In this document: positions 52,028 to 60,184 of the stretch, in pieces
Numbering within the stretch: position 1 is the stretch's first letter
Layout: each line of letters begins with the position of its first letter
Source: DAOPXV01 sp035352535
GTDB taxonomy: Bacteria; Muiribacteriota; UBA9980
Direction: 5' to 3'
Assembly: GCA_964545075.1 (NCBI GenBank)
Contig: CAZJFS010000003.1
Span: 23,899-87,898, forward strand
Length of the DNA: 64,000 nt
Position numbers and translations under genes: made by a program
The notes under the pieces: generated by a model
The model's input: the letters and a program-made list of their open reading frames with translations, nothing else
Database searches by the model: none
What the model was told of the DNA's origin: nothing

Positions 52028-52891
52028 TTATTTCAAAAGAGCTTTAAGGATTTTGAAGTCTATCGATTTGATAAGCTTTTCAGTCGTGGCGGGCGAGGCG
52101 GTTATATCTATCCTGATCGCCTGAACTTTAGCGTGCGGCGCCTTCGGGTCGATCGCGGCTTCCATTGAAACGGATTCGCCGTCCTGCCTTCGTTTCCAAT
52201 CGCCTATTAATATCGTCGTCTGACCTTCGTGCCCGTCGAGATTTTCTTCCGTTTCCGTCCTGAAAGTAATAGAATCTTCGATCCTGGCCGTTTCTCTGGC
52301 TGATGATACGATTGAAAAAGAGCTCTGGTTGGCTTCGATGCGGATCATGGCGTTCGCGTCCCTCGTTAATTCCGCGAAAGGCGAAGCGAGAAGTTTTTTT
52401 TGCTGTTCGGCCGCATGCGCTTCAGCCTCTTTTGAGATCTTTTCAATTTCCGGCTTTAGTTTTTCCATCTCGGCCATATTAGCAGTTTCCGCCGCTTTTC
52501 CTAATTTTTCGGAAACGGCTTTCTGTTTTTCGGATATTTCCCGCATTTTCTCCTCGCCGGCTTTCATTATCTTCGAGCCTTCCTCGATTTTTTTATTTTC
52601 CTCTTCGGGCGATATTTTTTTATGCCAGTTTGAGCTGAAGCTTATCAGCCACGGATATTTTTCGAAACCTTCGCTTACGGTTTCGAGAGCTGAGGGCGTA
52701 TCGCCTTCGACGATTTCCCATCCGTCAAGCGATTTCGGCATGGCGTCCTTAAAGGTTTTAAGAATGGCCGAATGAAATGATTTTTCAGCTTCGGTCGCCG
52801 CCCTTACCGGGCCGCCGCCATCGGCAAAAGCTTCTCCGGAAGAAGCCGCGAGAAATAAAATAATTAAAACTGAAAATAATATTTTTTTCAT
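52028..52891 (-). CDS. Secreted coiled-coil protein of unknown function
   Basis: The 287-residue protein has a signal peptide (residues 1-23, ending AFA). A charged coiled coil (about residues 95-165, rich in EKM, EISEKQK and KLKPEIEKI heptads) follows an N-terminal globular part with GWEIVEGDTPS. The C-terminal beta-rich part (about 170-287) includes QTTILIGDWKR. I do not recognise the family. It is probably periplasmic and monocistronic. GGAGG lies 6 bases before the ATG, and a strong promoter precedes it. Confidence 0.75.
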   Translation of the reverse strand: MKKILFSVLIILFLAASSGEAFADGGGPVRAATEAEKSFHSAILKTFKDAMPKSLDGWEIVEGDTPSALETVSEGFEKYPWLISFSSNWHKKISPEEENKKIEEGSKIMKAGEEKMREISEKQKAVSEKLGKAAETANMAEMEKLKPEIEKISKEAEAHAAEQQKKLLASPFAELTRDANAMIRIEANQSSFSIVSSARETARIEDSITFRTETEENLDGHEGQTTILIGDWKRRQDGESVSMEAAIDPKAPHAKVQAIRIDITASPATTEKLIKSIDFKILKALLK

Positions 52892-52928
52892 ATGTCCTCC
52901 GCTAAAAATTATTTATATGACGGCGCGA

Positions 52929-52957
52929 AGTATATCATAATTTTTTTAATAGTTCAA
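52929..52957 (-). promoter_or_regulatory. Sigma-70-type promoter for the coiled-coil protein gene
   Basis: On the minus strand TTGAAC (52957-52952) and TATACT (52934-52929) are 17 bp apart, 38 bp before the start codon. Confidence 0.8.
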
Positions 52958-52972
52958 ACCCATTGTCCGCGA

Positions 52973-53001
52973 TTGCAAACCGCCTTTTTTTGTGTTATAA
53001 T
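52973..53001 (+). promoter_or_regulatory. Sigma-70-type promoter for the isochorismatase-like gene
   Basis: TTGCAA (52973-52978), a 17-bp spacer and perfect TATAAT (52996-53001) lie 75 bp before the ATG at 53077. Together with the opposite promoter it makes a compact divergent pair. Confidence 0.8.
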
Positions 53002-53076
53002 TTTCCGGAAACGCGTGCGGAAAATCAGACGCTACGGACTGTTTTTTTATTAAATATCGATGCCGGGGGAGACCCA

Positions 53077-53736
53077 ATGAAAAAAATATTATGGCTGACG
53101 TTTTCCGTGATCGTTCTTTTCGTATCTTTCGCCATATTCAGACTCATGGATTTTTTCAGCGTTTCCCAAGGCGAACGCGTCGACGTTTCAACGGATATCA
53201 ACGGCGCTCTCCTTGTAATGGATATTCAAAAGGATTTCACGCGACCTTCAGAGGGCGGTCCCGCCAAGATTAAAAACGCGACCGAACTGATCGAACGTTT
53301 GAACGTAATAACGCGGAAGGCTAAAACCGCTGGGTTAAAAGTAGTTTATATAAAAACTGAATACGAGCGGAACGATCATATTCTCAACATGATAAGAAAG
53401 AACGTCGCGATAACAGGAACTTCCGGAACCGATTTTGATCCCCGCCTCAATCTGGTTTCAAATGAGGTGTTTTCAAAAAAACGCATGGACGCCCTGTCAA
53501 ATCCGGCGCTTGAAAGATTTTTCCGGGCCAATAATATAGGACGCGTTTATATCGCCGGGTTAGACGCCGGATACTGCGTGAAAAAAACCGCTCTGGCGGC
53601 CCTTAACAGGGGGATGAAAGTTGTCCTTGTGGTTGACGCTCTCGCGACCGGGACCGGCGCTGAAGTTTCGGCATGCATAGATGAAGCGGTCAAATCTGGC
53701 GCGGAAACGATTACTTCGGAAGGCTTTCCGAGATAG
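53077..53736 (+). CDS. Membrane-anchored isochorismatase-like cysteine hydrolase
   Basis: The start at 53077 has GGGGGAG upstream and begins a good signal anchor (about residues 3-24); the open frame to 52963 would pass through the promoter. The 219-residue protein keeps the family triad: Asp in LLVMDIQKDF, Lys in FSKKRMDALS and Cys in AGLDAGYCVKKTALAAL. Family members hydrolyse small amides such as nicotinamide or carbamoyl compounds, or isochorismate. An extracytoplasmic location via a signal anchor is unusual for the family. The substrate is unknown. Confidence 0.88.
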   Translation: MKKILWLTFSVIVLFVSFAIFRLMDFFSVSQGERVDVSTDINGALLVMDIQKDFTRPSEGGPAKIKNATELIERLNVITRKAKTAGLKVVYIKTEYERNDHILNMIRKNVAITGTSGTDFDPRLNLVSNEVFSKKRMDALSNPALERFFRANNIGRVYIAGLDAGYCVKKTALAALNRGMKVVLVVDALATGTGAEVSACIDEAVKSGAETITSEGFPR

Positions 53737-53867
53737 AGGCCGTGGTTTGTTTTTCATATGAGCGCACTTATGATTATAACCGGGAAATGATGATATTTTA
53801 AAAGTTGACCGCCGTATAATTATAAATTATGTTTGTTCGGCAGATCTTCATTTGAATATGGCTGATT

Positions 53868-54839
53868 TCAGCTGACGGTTATGGTCTCGTGACAGATTTC
53901 GTTTCCGCCGCGTTTCGTTCCTGTTCCGCCGGCCCGGACGCATTGAAACGTGCCGTTGCTTACGCCGGCGTCCGAAATGCCTATGGCGCTAAGATAATAG
54001 CCATAAGCCGCCGCGGTGTCTATGTTTATCGATATGAGATCGTCCATGGATGCGCCACACCAGGAAATTTTAGAGTTTTTTTCGAAGTTGAAAACGGGTT
54101 CGATGTTTTGAAATTTGAAAAAAGGGACGGCGGAATTGATGTCGTAATAACCGTCCTGACCGTTTCCTTCCCGGTCGAGCACGATGGTGGGCGTGTGGCC
54201 GTGAATGAGTATATAATCGCCGAATTTTTCGAAATGCCTGTTGCGCGTCCATAAGATCGTTTCCGAAAGGTCGCACTCACCGTTGAATACAAGGTTGTGA
54301 AGCTGTTCATGACTTTTGATTCTCAGCTGACGTTCCACGTCGATGGCGTCCGTGAGCCCCGCATGCGTCACGGCGAATTTATATCCGCCGGCGTTTTCGA
54401 TGTGAGAATATTTAAGGTTTTGAAAAAATTCGATATATTTGTCGCCCGGCTTGAAGGTTTCCGGCGAAAAAGCCGCCATAGCGGAATTACTGTCGCCAAG
54501 ATCAGGCATGAAGGACATTACCGTCTGCCAGCCGCCGTTGTTGCCCCTGAACCAGTTGTTGCCGTATTCCTGAAGTTCGCGGCCGTTATTGATAAAATTG
54601 ATCATCATGTCTTCGTGGTTGCCGCACAGGAAGATCTTTTCGTGTTTAAGTGAAATAAGATAATCGACGACCTCTTTCGCTGAAGGGCCGCGGTCTATGT
54701 AGTCTCCTACGAATATAAGTTTTTCGATCCTGTAATCCGCTGAGCCGGTGTCAGGTCTTTTCTCAAGGGCGGTGAGGTAAGTGATGAGTTTTTTCAACGG
54801 ATCGAACATGCCGTGGATATCGCCTATTATCCATTTCAT
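53868..54839 (-). CDS. PPP-family metallophosphatase (Ser/Thr phosphatase or ApaH-like)
   Basis: The start is set at 54839 (MKWIIGDIHG) with AGAGG 9 bases upstream. The 323-residue protein carries all PPP motifs: GDIHGMFDPL, GDYIDRGPS, CGNHEDM and ILIHGHTP. These ligate a two-metal centre that hydrolyses phosphate esters, as in bacterial PrpA/B protein phosphatases and Ap4A hydrolases. A C-terminal extension of about 75 residues (from about 250) is not part of the core and has no recognised motif. It is transcribed from its own promoter, divergent from the YabE-like gene. Confidence 0.9.
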   Translation of the reverse strand: MKWIIGDIHGMFDPLKKLITYLTALEKRPDTGSADYRIEKLIFVGDYIDRGPSAKEVVDYLISLKHEKIFLCGNHEDMMINFINNGRELQEYGNNWFRGNNGGWQTVMSFMPDLGDSNSAMAAFSPETFKPGDKYIEFFQNLKYSHIENAGGYKFAVTHAGLTDAIDVERQLRIKSHEQLHNLVFNGECDLSETILWTRNRHFEKFGDYILIHGHTPTIVLDREGNGQDGYYDINSAVPFFKFQNIEPVFNFEKNSKISWCGASMDDLISINIDTAAAYGYYLSAIGISDAGVSNGTFQCVRAGGTGTKRGGNEICHETITVS

Positions 54840-54869
54840 AAAAATGAACCTCTGGATCAAATTTGAATT

Positions 54870-54898
54870 ATTATATCACAGGTCGGTATGCAATGCAA
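54870..54898 (-). promoter_or_regulatory. Sigma-70-type promoter for the metallophosphatase gene
   Basis: On the minus strand TTGCAT (54898-54893) and a perfect TATAAT (54875-54870) are 17 bp apart, 31 bp before the start codon. Confidence 0.8.
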
Positions 54899-54946
54899 AC
54901 TTAATTAAATTAAAACCACGGAAATTGAAGCGGCCATAGAAACGAT

Positions 54947-54975
54947 TTGACTTTTTTTAAATAATATAATAAAAT
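54947..54975 (+). promoter_or_regulatory. Sigma-70-type promoter for the YabE-like gene
   Basis: TTGACT (54947-54952), a 17-bp spacer and TAAAAT (54970-54975) precede the start codon by only 9 bp. Transcription would begin about 3 bases before the ATG, implying a leaderless or nearly leaderless mRNA. Confidence 0.7.
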
Positions 54976-54984
54976 GAAAGAACT

Positions 54985-55839
54985 ATGATACAACCATTGA
55001 ACGGAAACGTTAAAATCAGCAAAATTACCGATAACAGGCTTATAATGGTCCTGCTTATCGTTGTTTTTCTTCTTCTGGGTATAATAATCGACGATAAATT
55101 CGTAAAGCCCAAAAAGGTCGAATTCATCTACGGGCCTAAAACTCAGGTAATTAAAACATACGAAAATACAGTCGATTCATTTTTGCGCAGGGAAAGAATA
55201 TCACTGGCCAAGGGCGACATACTTTTGAATTCGCTTTCCGATCCAATTACCGACGGTATAAAAATAGTGCTCATTCGCGTCAGCGAAGAGATCGTCAGCG
55301 AAGACGAACACGTCGCATTCGGCGAAACTGTTCATGTGTCGAAGGCCGTTGCCGCTAACTCGATCATCGAGGTTTGCGCGGGCAGGCCCGGCCTGAAAAA
55401 GAACTATTTCAAGATAATCCAGCAGAACAACAGTCAGAAGTCCCGCGAATATCTCGGGAGCGTTTTGATTGAGCGCCCTTCCGACCGGATACTTCTTGCG
55501 GGAAGCGAAGCGCGCGCGTCGGCCGCCGATATTTCGGATGCTTCCGCTGCTAATCGCGATCTGCGCCTTGACGTTTCGGTCGTATCGACTGAAAACAAAA
55601 AACTTTCCACCGAGATCAAAGACGCTTCGGCGTCAGGCGGGGTCGCCGGAGTGGCGATAACCAGGAAGAGCGTGTTGAAAGCTAATACCGTTATAAGCGT
55701 TGAAGGTTATGGAACGTTCGTCGTATTAAACGACGAAGGCGCATCGGGAGGAAGCGGCGATATTAAGCTTATAATTCCTTCCGGGTTTGAAAAATTTGTT
55801 CCTGGTGATAAAAAGGGCGTTAAGGTCAATCTGATCTAA
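54985..55839 (+). CDS. YabE-like envelope protein with DUF348, G5 and degenerate 3D domain
   Basis: The 284-residue protein has a membrane anchor (about residues 18-37) and a DUF348 ubiquitin-like domain (about 48-95, TVDSFLRRERISLAKGDILL). A G5 domain follows (about 92-168, VAFGETVHVSKA...ERPSDRILLAG), then an Ala/Ser/Asp-rich linker and a C-terminal 3D-like region (about 222-284, NTVISVEGYGTFVVLNDEGASGG). Such proteins resemble YabE and resuscitation-promoting-factor-like murein enzymes. The 3D region lacks the usual ATAY start and the full set of three Asp, so it may be non-catalytic. It is likely followed in the same transcript by accB. Confidence 0.7.
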   Translation: MIQPLNGNVKISKITDNRLIMVLLIVVFLLLGIIIDDKFVKPKKVEFIYGPKTQVIKTYENTVDSFLRRERISLAKGDILLNSLSDPITDGIKIVLIRVSEEIVSEDEHVAFGETVHVSKAVAANSIIEVCAGRPGLKKNYFKIIQQNNSQKSREYLGSVLIERPSDRILLAGSEARASAADISDASAANRDLRLDVSVVSTENKKLSTEIKDASASGGVAGVAITRKSVLKANTVISVEGYGTFVVLNDEGASGGSGDIKLIIPSGFEKFVPGDKKGVKVNLI

Positions 55840-55886
55840 GTAATTAATGGTTTTATCATAAAACTCCAACTGAGGTGGTACTTAAA

Positions 55887-56537
55887 ATGCCGGTAAAAAA
55901 AACCAAGACAGCAACAAAACTCAAAGATAAAAAGTTGAAACCGGCCGTGTCCCCGAAAACGGCTAAATTATCTTCAGCTAAACAGCAAATCCATGAAACC
56001 GTATTTTCCGATAAAAAACTCTCCAGAAACCCCGGTGAATTATTTAATCTCGTGAAGTATCTCGAATCTGAAAAAGTCGAAGAATTCGAATATACGGAAG
56101 GGGATTTCTCTATAACGTTGAAACATAACAAACCGGGTTCGGGCGGTTCAGCTCTTAATTTAGCCGATAATCGCGATTTTATGGAAACGCTTTTGAAATT
56201 ACAACATCAGGCGCCTGAAAAGATCGATAGCCCCGCTTTGTCGACGTTTGACGTAAAGCAGGAAGCGGCCAGAAAAGAAGCCGAAGACGAGTCAAAGTAT
56301 AAATTCATAGAATCACCCATAACCGGAACTTTTTACGCTGCGTCTTCGCCGACGGCTCAACCGTATGTGTCATTGAATCAGAAGGTATCAAAGGGGCAGG
56401 TGGTTTGCATCGTCGAAGCGATGAAGCTTATGAATGAAATAAAATCCGAGCACACCGGTATTATTCATAAGATCTGCTTTGAAAACGCCAAACCCGTACA
56501 GGCTAAGCAGCGTCTTTTTTATGTCATACCCGAGTAG
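55887..56537 (+). CDS. accB: Biotin carboxyl carrier protein with Lys-rich N-terminal tail
   Basis: The start at 55887 has GAGGTGG 8 bases upstream. The 216-residue protein is longer than usual (about 155). Residues 1-34 are a Lys/Ala/Thr/Pro-rich tail beginning MPVKKTKTATK, followed by the normal BCCP N-terminal segment with VKYLESEKVEEFEYTEGD. A linker leads to the C-terminal biotinyl domain with SPITGTFYAASSP and the biotinylation motif EAMKLMNEI. It carries CO2 for acetyl-CoA carboxylase or another biotin carboxylase. No biotin carboxylase gene follows; a terminator and then lpdA come instead. Confidence 0.93.
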   Translation: MPVKKTKTATKLKDKKLKPAVSPKTAKLSSAKQQIHETVFSDKKLSRNPGELFNLVKYLESEKVEEFEYTEGDFSITLKHNKPGSGGSALNLADNRDFMETLLKLQHQAPEKIDSPALSTFDVKQEAARKEAEDESKYKFIESPITGTFYAASSPTAQPYVSLNQKVSKGQVVCIVEAMKLMNEIKSEHTGIIHKICFENAKPVQAKQRLFYVIPE

Positions 56538-56649
56538 GCCGCGCTTTTAATTTGATACAACCGGTTCATATTGCTTGATCTTCCGTAAGTGTTAACCGGC
56601 CAGGATCTTTTTAATGATTGAGAACCATATATAAATAATGTTACTTTAT

Positions 56650-56683
56650 AAAAATAAATGCCGATAGTCCGGCATTTATTTTT
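56650..56683 (+). terminator. Rho-independent terminator after accB
   Basis: AAAAATAAATGCCG and CGGCATTTATTTTT form a perfect 14-bp stem with a 6-base loop ending in T5. It lies 113 bp after accB and 30 bp before the lpdA start. The symmetric A/T ends would allow bidirectional use. The preceding 110 bp hold no other clear signal. Confidence 0.85.
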
Positions 56684-56712
56684 AATAATCAACGGTAAGG
56701 AGTACTTTGACG

Positions 56713-58131
56713 ATGAGCAATTTTGATTTCGATCTCGTAGTTTTAGGCGGAGGCCCGGGTGGGTACGTAGCGGCGATTGCCGCCAGCCATAAAGGCCTGA
56801 AAGTCGCGCTCGTAGAAGCCGATCTTATCGGCGGAACATGTCTCAACCGCGGTTGCATTCCGACGAAGGCGCTTTTAGCTTCCGCGCACGCTTACCATGA
56901 TATGAAGCGGGCCCATGAATTCGGTCTTGAATGTGAAAAGGTCTCGTTTTCCTTCGAAAAAATAATGAAGCGCAAAGACGACATAGTCGCAAAATTGCGC
57001 GACGGTATAAACCAGCTTATAAAATCAAATAAAATTACTCTCGTGAACGGGTTCGGCAAAATAAATGACGAACATTCGCTCACGATAAATAACGAAAAAA
57101 AAATAACCTTTAATAAACTTATCATAGCTACCGGATCAAAACCCGTCAATCTTCCCTTTATGCCGGAAGGCTCGCCATATATCGTAAATTCCGATCAGGC
57201 GCTGAAACTCGTGAAACTTCCTAAAAAACTCCTGGTGATCGGCGGCGGCGTCATAGGAATGGAAATGGCGAATTTCTTCGCGTTCCTCGGCGTTTCAGTC
57301 AGTATAGTCGAATTGCTGCCGCAGGTGCTTCCTTATGAAGATTTGTCCGTCGCAAAGCGTGTGGCCGCTATATTCAAAAAATATAATGTGTCTATAAAAA
57401 CCGGGAAAAAGGTTTCCGAGGTCCGTGAAGATAAAAACGCGGCCGGCGTGTGCGTTAAGCTTGAAGGCGACAGCGAACCCGCCTCTTATGACCTGGTCCT
57501 TCAGGCGGTGGGAAGAAGCCGCGTTATAGGCGATATTAATCTGGCCGGCGCCGGGATCAAGACCGATGGCAGAAAAATATTGACGGACGATTTCATGCGC
57601 ACGAATATTTCCAACATATATGCTATCGGCGATTGCGCATCCGACACGATGTTGGCTCATATGGCCTCGCATCAGGGGATCATAGCAGCCCATAACGCGG
57701 CATGCAATGAAGAATCGGCAATGCAAAAACTCAGATCGGACGTTCCGTCCTGCATATACACGATCCCGGAGGTAGCGTCCGTCGGGATCAACCAGACGGT
57801 TGCGCAGAAGCGAAATATCGAGACGATTTCGGGAAAATTCATGTTCAATATGCTCGGCAGAGCGGTTTGCAGCCAGGCGAACGAAGGGTATGTCGAGGTT
57901 TTTGCCGACGCAAAAACTAAAAAAGTCGTCGGAGCGAATATAATCGGTCCATCGGCCACCGAACTGATATCGACGGTTCAAATGGCGATAGCTTCGGAAC
58001 TTACTTTTGATCAGATACATGAAAGGCTTATGTTCGCGCATCCGACGCTTTCCGAGGCTATCGGCGAAGCTTTTATGGATCTTGGTAAATCCGCGATTCA
58101 CGTTCCGCCGGCTCTGATGGCGGCTAGATAG
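56713..58131 (+). CDS. lpdA: Dihydrolipoyl dehydrogenase
   Basis: The 472-residue flavoenzyme shows an N-terminal FAD motif VVLGGGPGGYVAAI, the redox-active disulfide GGTCLNRGCIPTKAL, an NAD motif VIGGGVIGMEMA, a second FAD motif IYAIGDCAS and the catalytic C-terminal HPTLSEAIGEA. It reoxidises lipoamide in 2-oxoacid dehydrogenase or glycine cleavage complexes. No E1/E2 or glycine-cleavage gene is adjacent. The ATG at 56713 is used; AAGGAG is 10 bases upstream of it, and an in-frame TTG at 56707 with 4-base spacing is an alternative. The next gene, thrC, starts 10 bp after the stop. Confidence 0.95.
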   Translation: MSNFDFDLVVLGGGPGGYVAAIAASHKGLKVALVEADLIGGTCLNRGCIPTKALLASAHAYHDMKRAHEFGLECEKVSFSFEKIMKRKDDIVAKLRDGINQLIKSNKITLVNGFGKINDEHSLTINNEKKITFNKLIIATGSKPVNLPFMPEGSPYIVNSDQALKLVKLPKKLLVIGGGVIGMEMANFFAFLGVSVSIVELLPQVLPYEDLSVAKRVAAIFKKYNVSIKTGKKVSEVREDKNAAGVCVKLEGDSEPASYDLVLQAVGRSRVIGDINLAGAGIKTDGRKILTDDFMRTNISNIYAIGDCASDTMLAHMASHQGIIAAHNAACNEESAMQKLRSDVPSCIYTIPEVASVGINQTVAQKRNIETISGKFMFNMLGRAVCSQANEGYVEVFADAKTKKVVGANIIGPSATELISTVQMAIASELTFDQIHERLMFAHPTLSEAIGEAFMDLGKSAIHVPPALMAAR

Positions 58132-58140
58132 CGAGGGTAT

Positions 58141-59202
58141 ATGCAGACTCTGTTTTCAAAATACAGAAAAAATTTAAATCACGATGAGCAGGTTCCGGTT
58201 TACGGATTATGCGAAGGCATGACGCCTCTCGTGCGTTCGCACCATATCGCCGGCGAGCTCGGCGCGAATGTTAATCTTTTTTTCAAACTGGAAAGCCGGA
58301 ACCCATCGTTTTCGTTTAAGGACCGCGGGGTTTCCAACGTCATTTCCCAGGCGAGGCTCGCCGGAAAGATAGGCGTCATATGTTCGACTTCCGGAAATCT
58401 CGGCGTTTCCTGCGCCATGTACGCGGCCAGGTCGCGCATGAAGTCGGTGATATTGATACCGAAGCTTTTCGTGAATGAAGAAAAAATAAAGCGTATGCAG
58501 CTGCATGACGCGGCGATATTTGTTTTAGACGGCGATATATTCGACGGCATTAAGATAGGCGAAGAGTTTGCCGCGAAATATAATTTTGAACTTGTAAACT
58601 ATAATAACCAATATTATCAGCAAGGCCTCAAAACGATATCTTTCGAGGTGTGCGACGAGCTCGGGCGCGTGCCGGACATTTTTTCCTGCGGCATAGGGCA
58701 CGGAACGCTTATGGGATCGGTGTGGCGAGGCTTCAAGCAATATTACTCTTCATCTATGATCGACCGGCTTCCCGTCATGATGGGGTTCGAGGCTTGTTCG
58801 AGTTCCTCCACGAAGGTAAGCATTTCCAAAGGCTATTATCATCGTTCCACCATATTGAACGAGGTCAGTCTCGGCAGCAAGGAAATACTCGATGACGCCG
58901 TTATCGCCCGCGATGAATCTTCAGGTTATATTTCATCGGTCACCGACGAGCAGACCCTCGCGGTCTATCAGACTCTCGCGAGAAAAGAAGCTATAATAGC
59001 GGACGTTTCATCGTGCATTTCAGTCGCCGGACTTTACAAGCTCAAGGCGGACGGCGTAGATTTTGACAATCAGACCATAGTTTGCGTTCTTTCCGGAACT
59101 TCCGATTCTTCCGAAATAATGTACGTCGACCTTCACGGCGTAAGCTGGTTGAAAGTGATCAAGCCTTTTCTGAGCGATCTCGAAAGCGAGATGGTATTTT
59201 GA
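58141..59202 (+). CDS. thrC: Threonine synthase
   Basis: The 353-residue PLP enzyme has GMTPLVRS, the Schiff-base Lys in NPSFSFKDRG, the phosphate-binding STSGNLGVSCAMYA loop and a C-terminal VCVLSGTSDSSE segment. It converts O-phosphohomoserine to threonine. The final substrate-binding loop is GTSDSSE where many enzymes have GHGLK, so it belongs to a diverged branch. The adjacent homoserine kinase and aspartate-semialdehyde dehydrogenase genes support the assignment. It overlaps thrB by 1 bp (TGATG). Confidence 0.92.
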   Translation: MQTLFSKYRKNLNHDEQVPVYGLCEGMTPLVRSHHIAGELGANVNLFFKLESRNPSFSFKDRGVSNVISQARLAGKIGVICSTSGNLGVSCAMYAARSRMKSVILIPKLFVNEEKIKRMQLHDAAIFVLDGDIFDGIKIGEEFAAKYNFELVNYNNQYYQQGLKTISFEVCDELGRVPDIFSCGIGHGTLMGSVWRGFKQYYSSSMIDRLPVMMGFEACSSSSTKVSISKGYYHRSTILNEVSLGSKEILDDAVIARDESSGYISSVTDEQTLAVYQTLARKEAIIADVSSCISVAGLYKLKADGVDFDNQTIVCVLSGTSDSSEIMYVDLHGVSWLKVIKPFLSDLESEMVF

Positions 59203-60125
59203 TGCGAAAAATAACCGTTCGCGTTCCGGCGCTTATCACAAATATAGGTCCCGGGCTTAATTGCTTCAGCCTCGCCGTTAAGCTATATAATTACATTACG
59301 ATAGAAGAAACCTCAAAACCCGGTTATCACGTTACTAACCTGAATGAGGCGGAGTCGCTTGCGTCAGACATGAATAATCCAATGATAATGACGGCGATTG
59401 ATTTTCTGGAAAAAAAGCTTGTTTATAAGCCTAAATGCGGGATTCATATTACGAACGATTTCAGGATTCCTCTCAACCGCGGGTTATCTTCCATGGTCGC
59501 CGGCGTTGTCGGCGTTATAATAGCTTCATCGATACTCGCCGAGGTTGATCTTCAGCCGGAAGACGTCTTGAATTTTCTTAAATATTATAACGCCGAGCCG
59601 CAGAATCTTTGTTCGGCGATACTGGGCGGCTTCACTATCGGCTGCGTCGCCGATGAGCAGATATACGCCATGAAGATTCCTTTTCCCGAAGAACTTAAGC
59701 TTACCCTGATAATTCCCGAATACGACGTGACGCTTAAAACGGATAAAAATATCCTGCCCAAGATCGTCAAAATGGAGGACGCCATTTTCAATCTTTCGCG
59801 CGCCGCGATGTTCGTAGCTTCCCTTTGCCAGAAGGAATTCAAGACCATAAACATGTGCCTCGACGACAGGCTTCATCAACCGTACAAACGGAAGAAAATA
59901 CCGGCCGCCGATGAGATATCGCTTATCGCAAGGACATGCGACACGATGGGGCTGACGTTATGCGGCAATGGCTCTTCGATCCTGATAATGCATAAGAAGG
60001 AAGGCCATTCCTGCGACGCGATGATCAAGCGCATAAAAACCGCATATACAAGGAGCCGGGTGAATTTTAAAATCGTCGTAACCGATATCGACGAGTATGG
60101 CGGCGCGCTCGTCGGCGGAGAATAG
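59202..60125 (+). CDS. thrB: Homoserine kinase (GHMP family)
   Basis: The start is the ATG of the TGATG overlap with thrC. The 307-residue protein has the ThrB N-terminal motif RVPALITNIGPGLNCFSLAV, a kinase loop that reads RIPLNRGLSSMVAGVVGVI (residues about 85-103), and the C-terminal GLTLCGNGSSILIM motif. It phosphorylates homoserine for ThrC. The loop has GLSSM where the family usually has GLGSS, so one glycine of the phosphate-binding turn is replaced. No Shine-Dalgarno is needed because of the overlap with the upstream stop. Confidence 0.9.
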   Translation: MRKITVRVPALITNIGPGLNCFSLAVKLYNYITIEETSKPGYHVTNLNEAESLASDMNNPMIMTAIDFLEKKLVYKPKCGIHITNDFRIPLNRGLSSMVAGVVGVIIASSILAEVDLQPEDVLNFLKYYNAEPQNLCSAILGGFTIGCVADEQIYAMKIPFPEELKLTLIIPEYDVTLKTDKNILPKIVKMEDAIFNLSRAAMFVASLCQKEFKTINMCLDDRLHQPYKRKKIPAADEISLIARTCDTMGLTLCGNGSSILIMHKKEGHSCDAMIKRIKTAYTRSRVNFKIVVTDIDEYGGALVGGE

Positions 60126-60184
60126 CGGAGCCGCGTCAGTATTTTGAAAAACAAAAAAAACATAAAAACGAGGAGAATTAACAG

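Noticed and set aside
53820..53850. TTGACC with a following TATGTT in the gap between the hydrolase and phosphatase genes
   Set aside because: It would fire rightwards into the antisense of the phosphatase gene with no plus-strand gene downstream; probably a chance match in AT-rich DNA.
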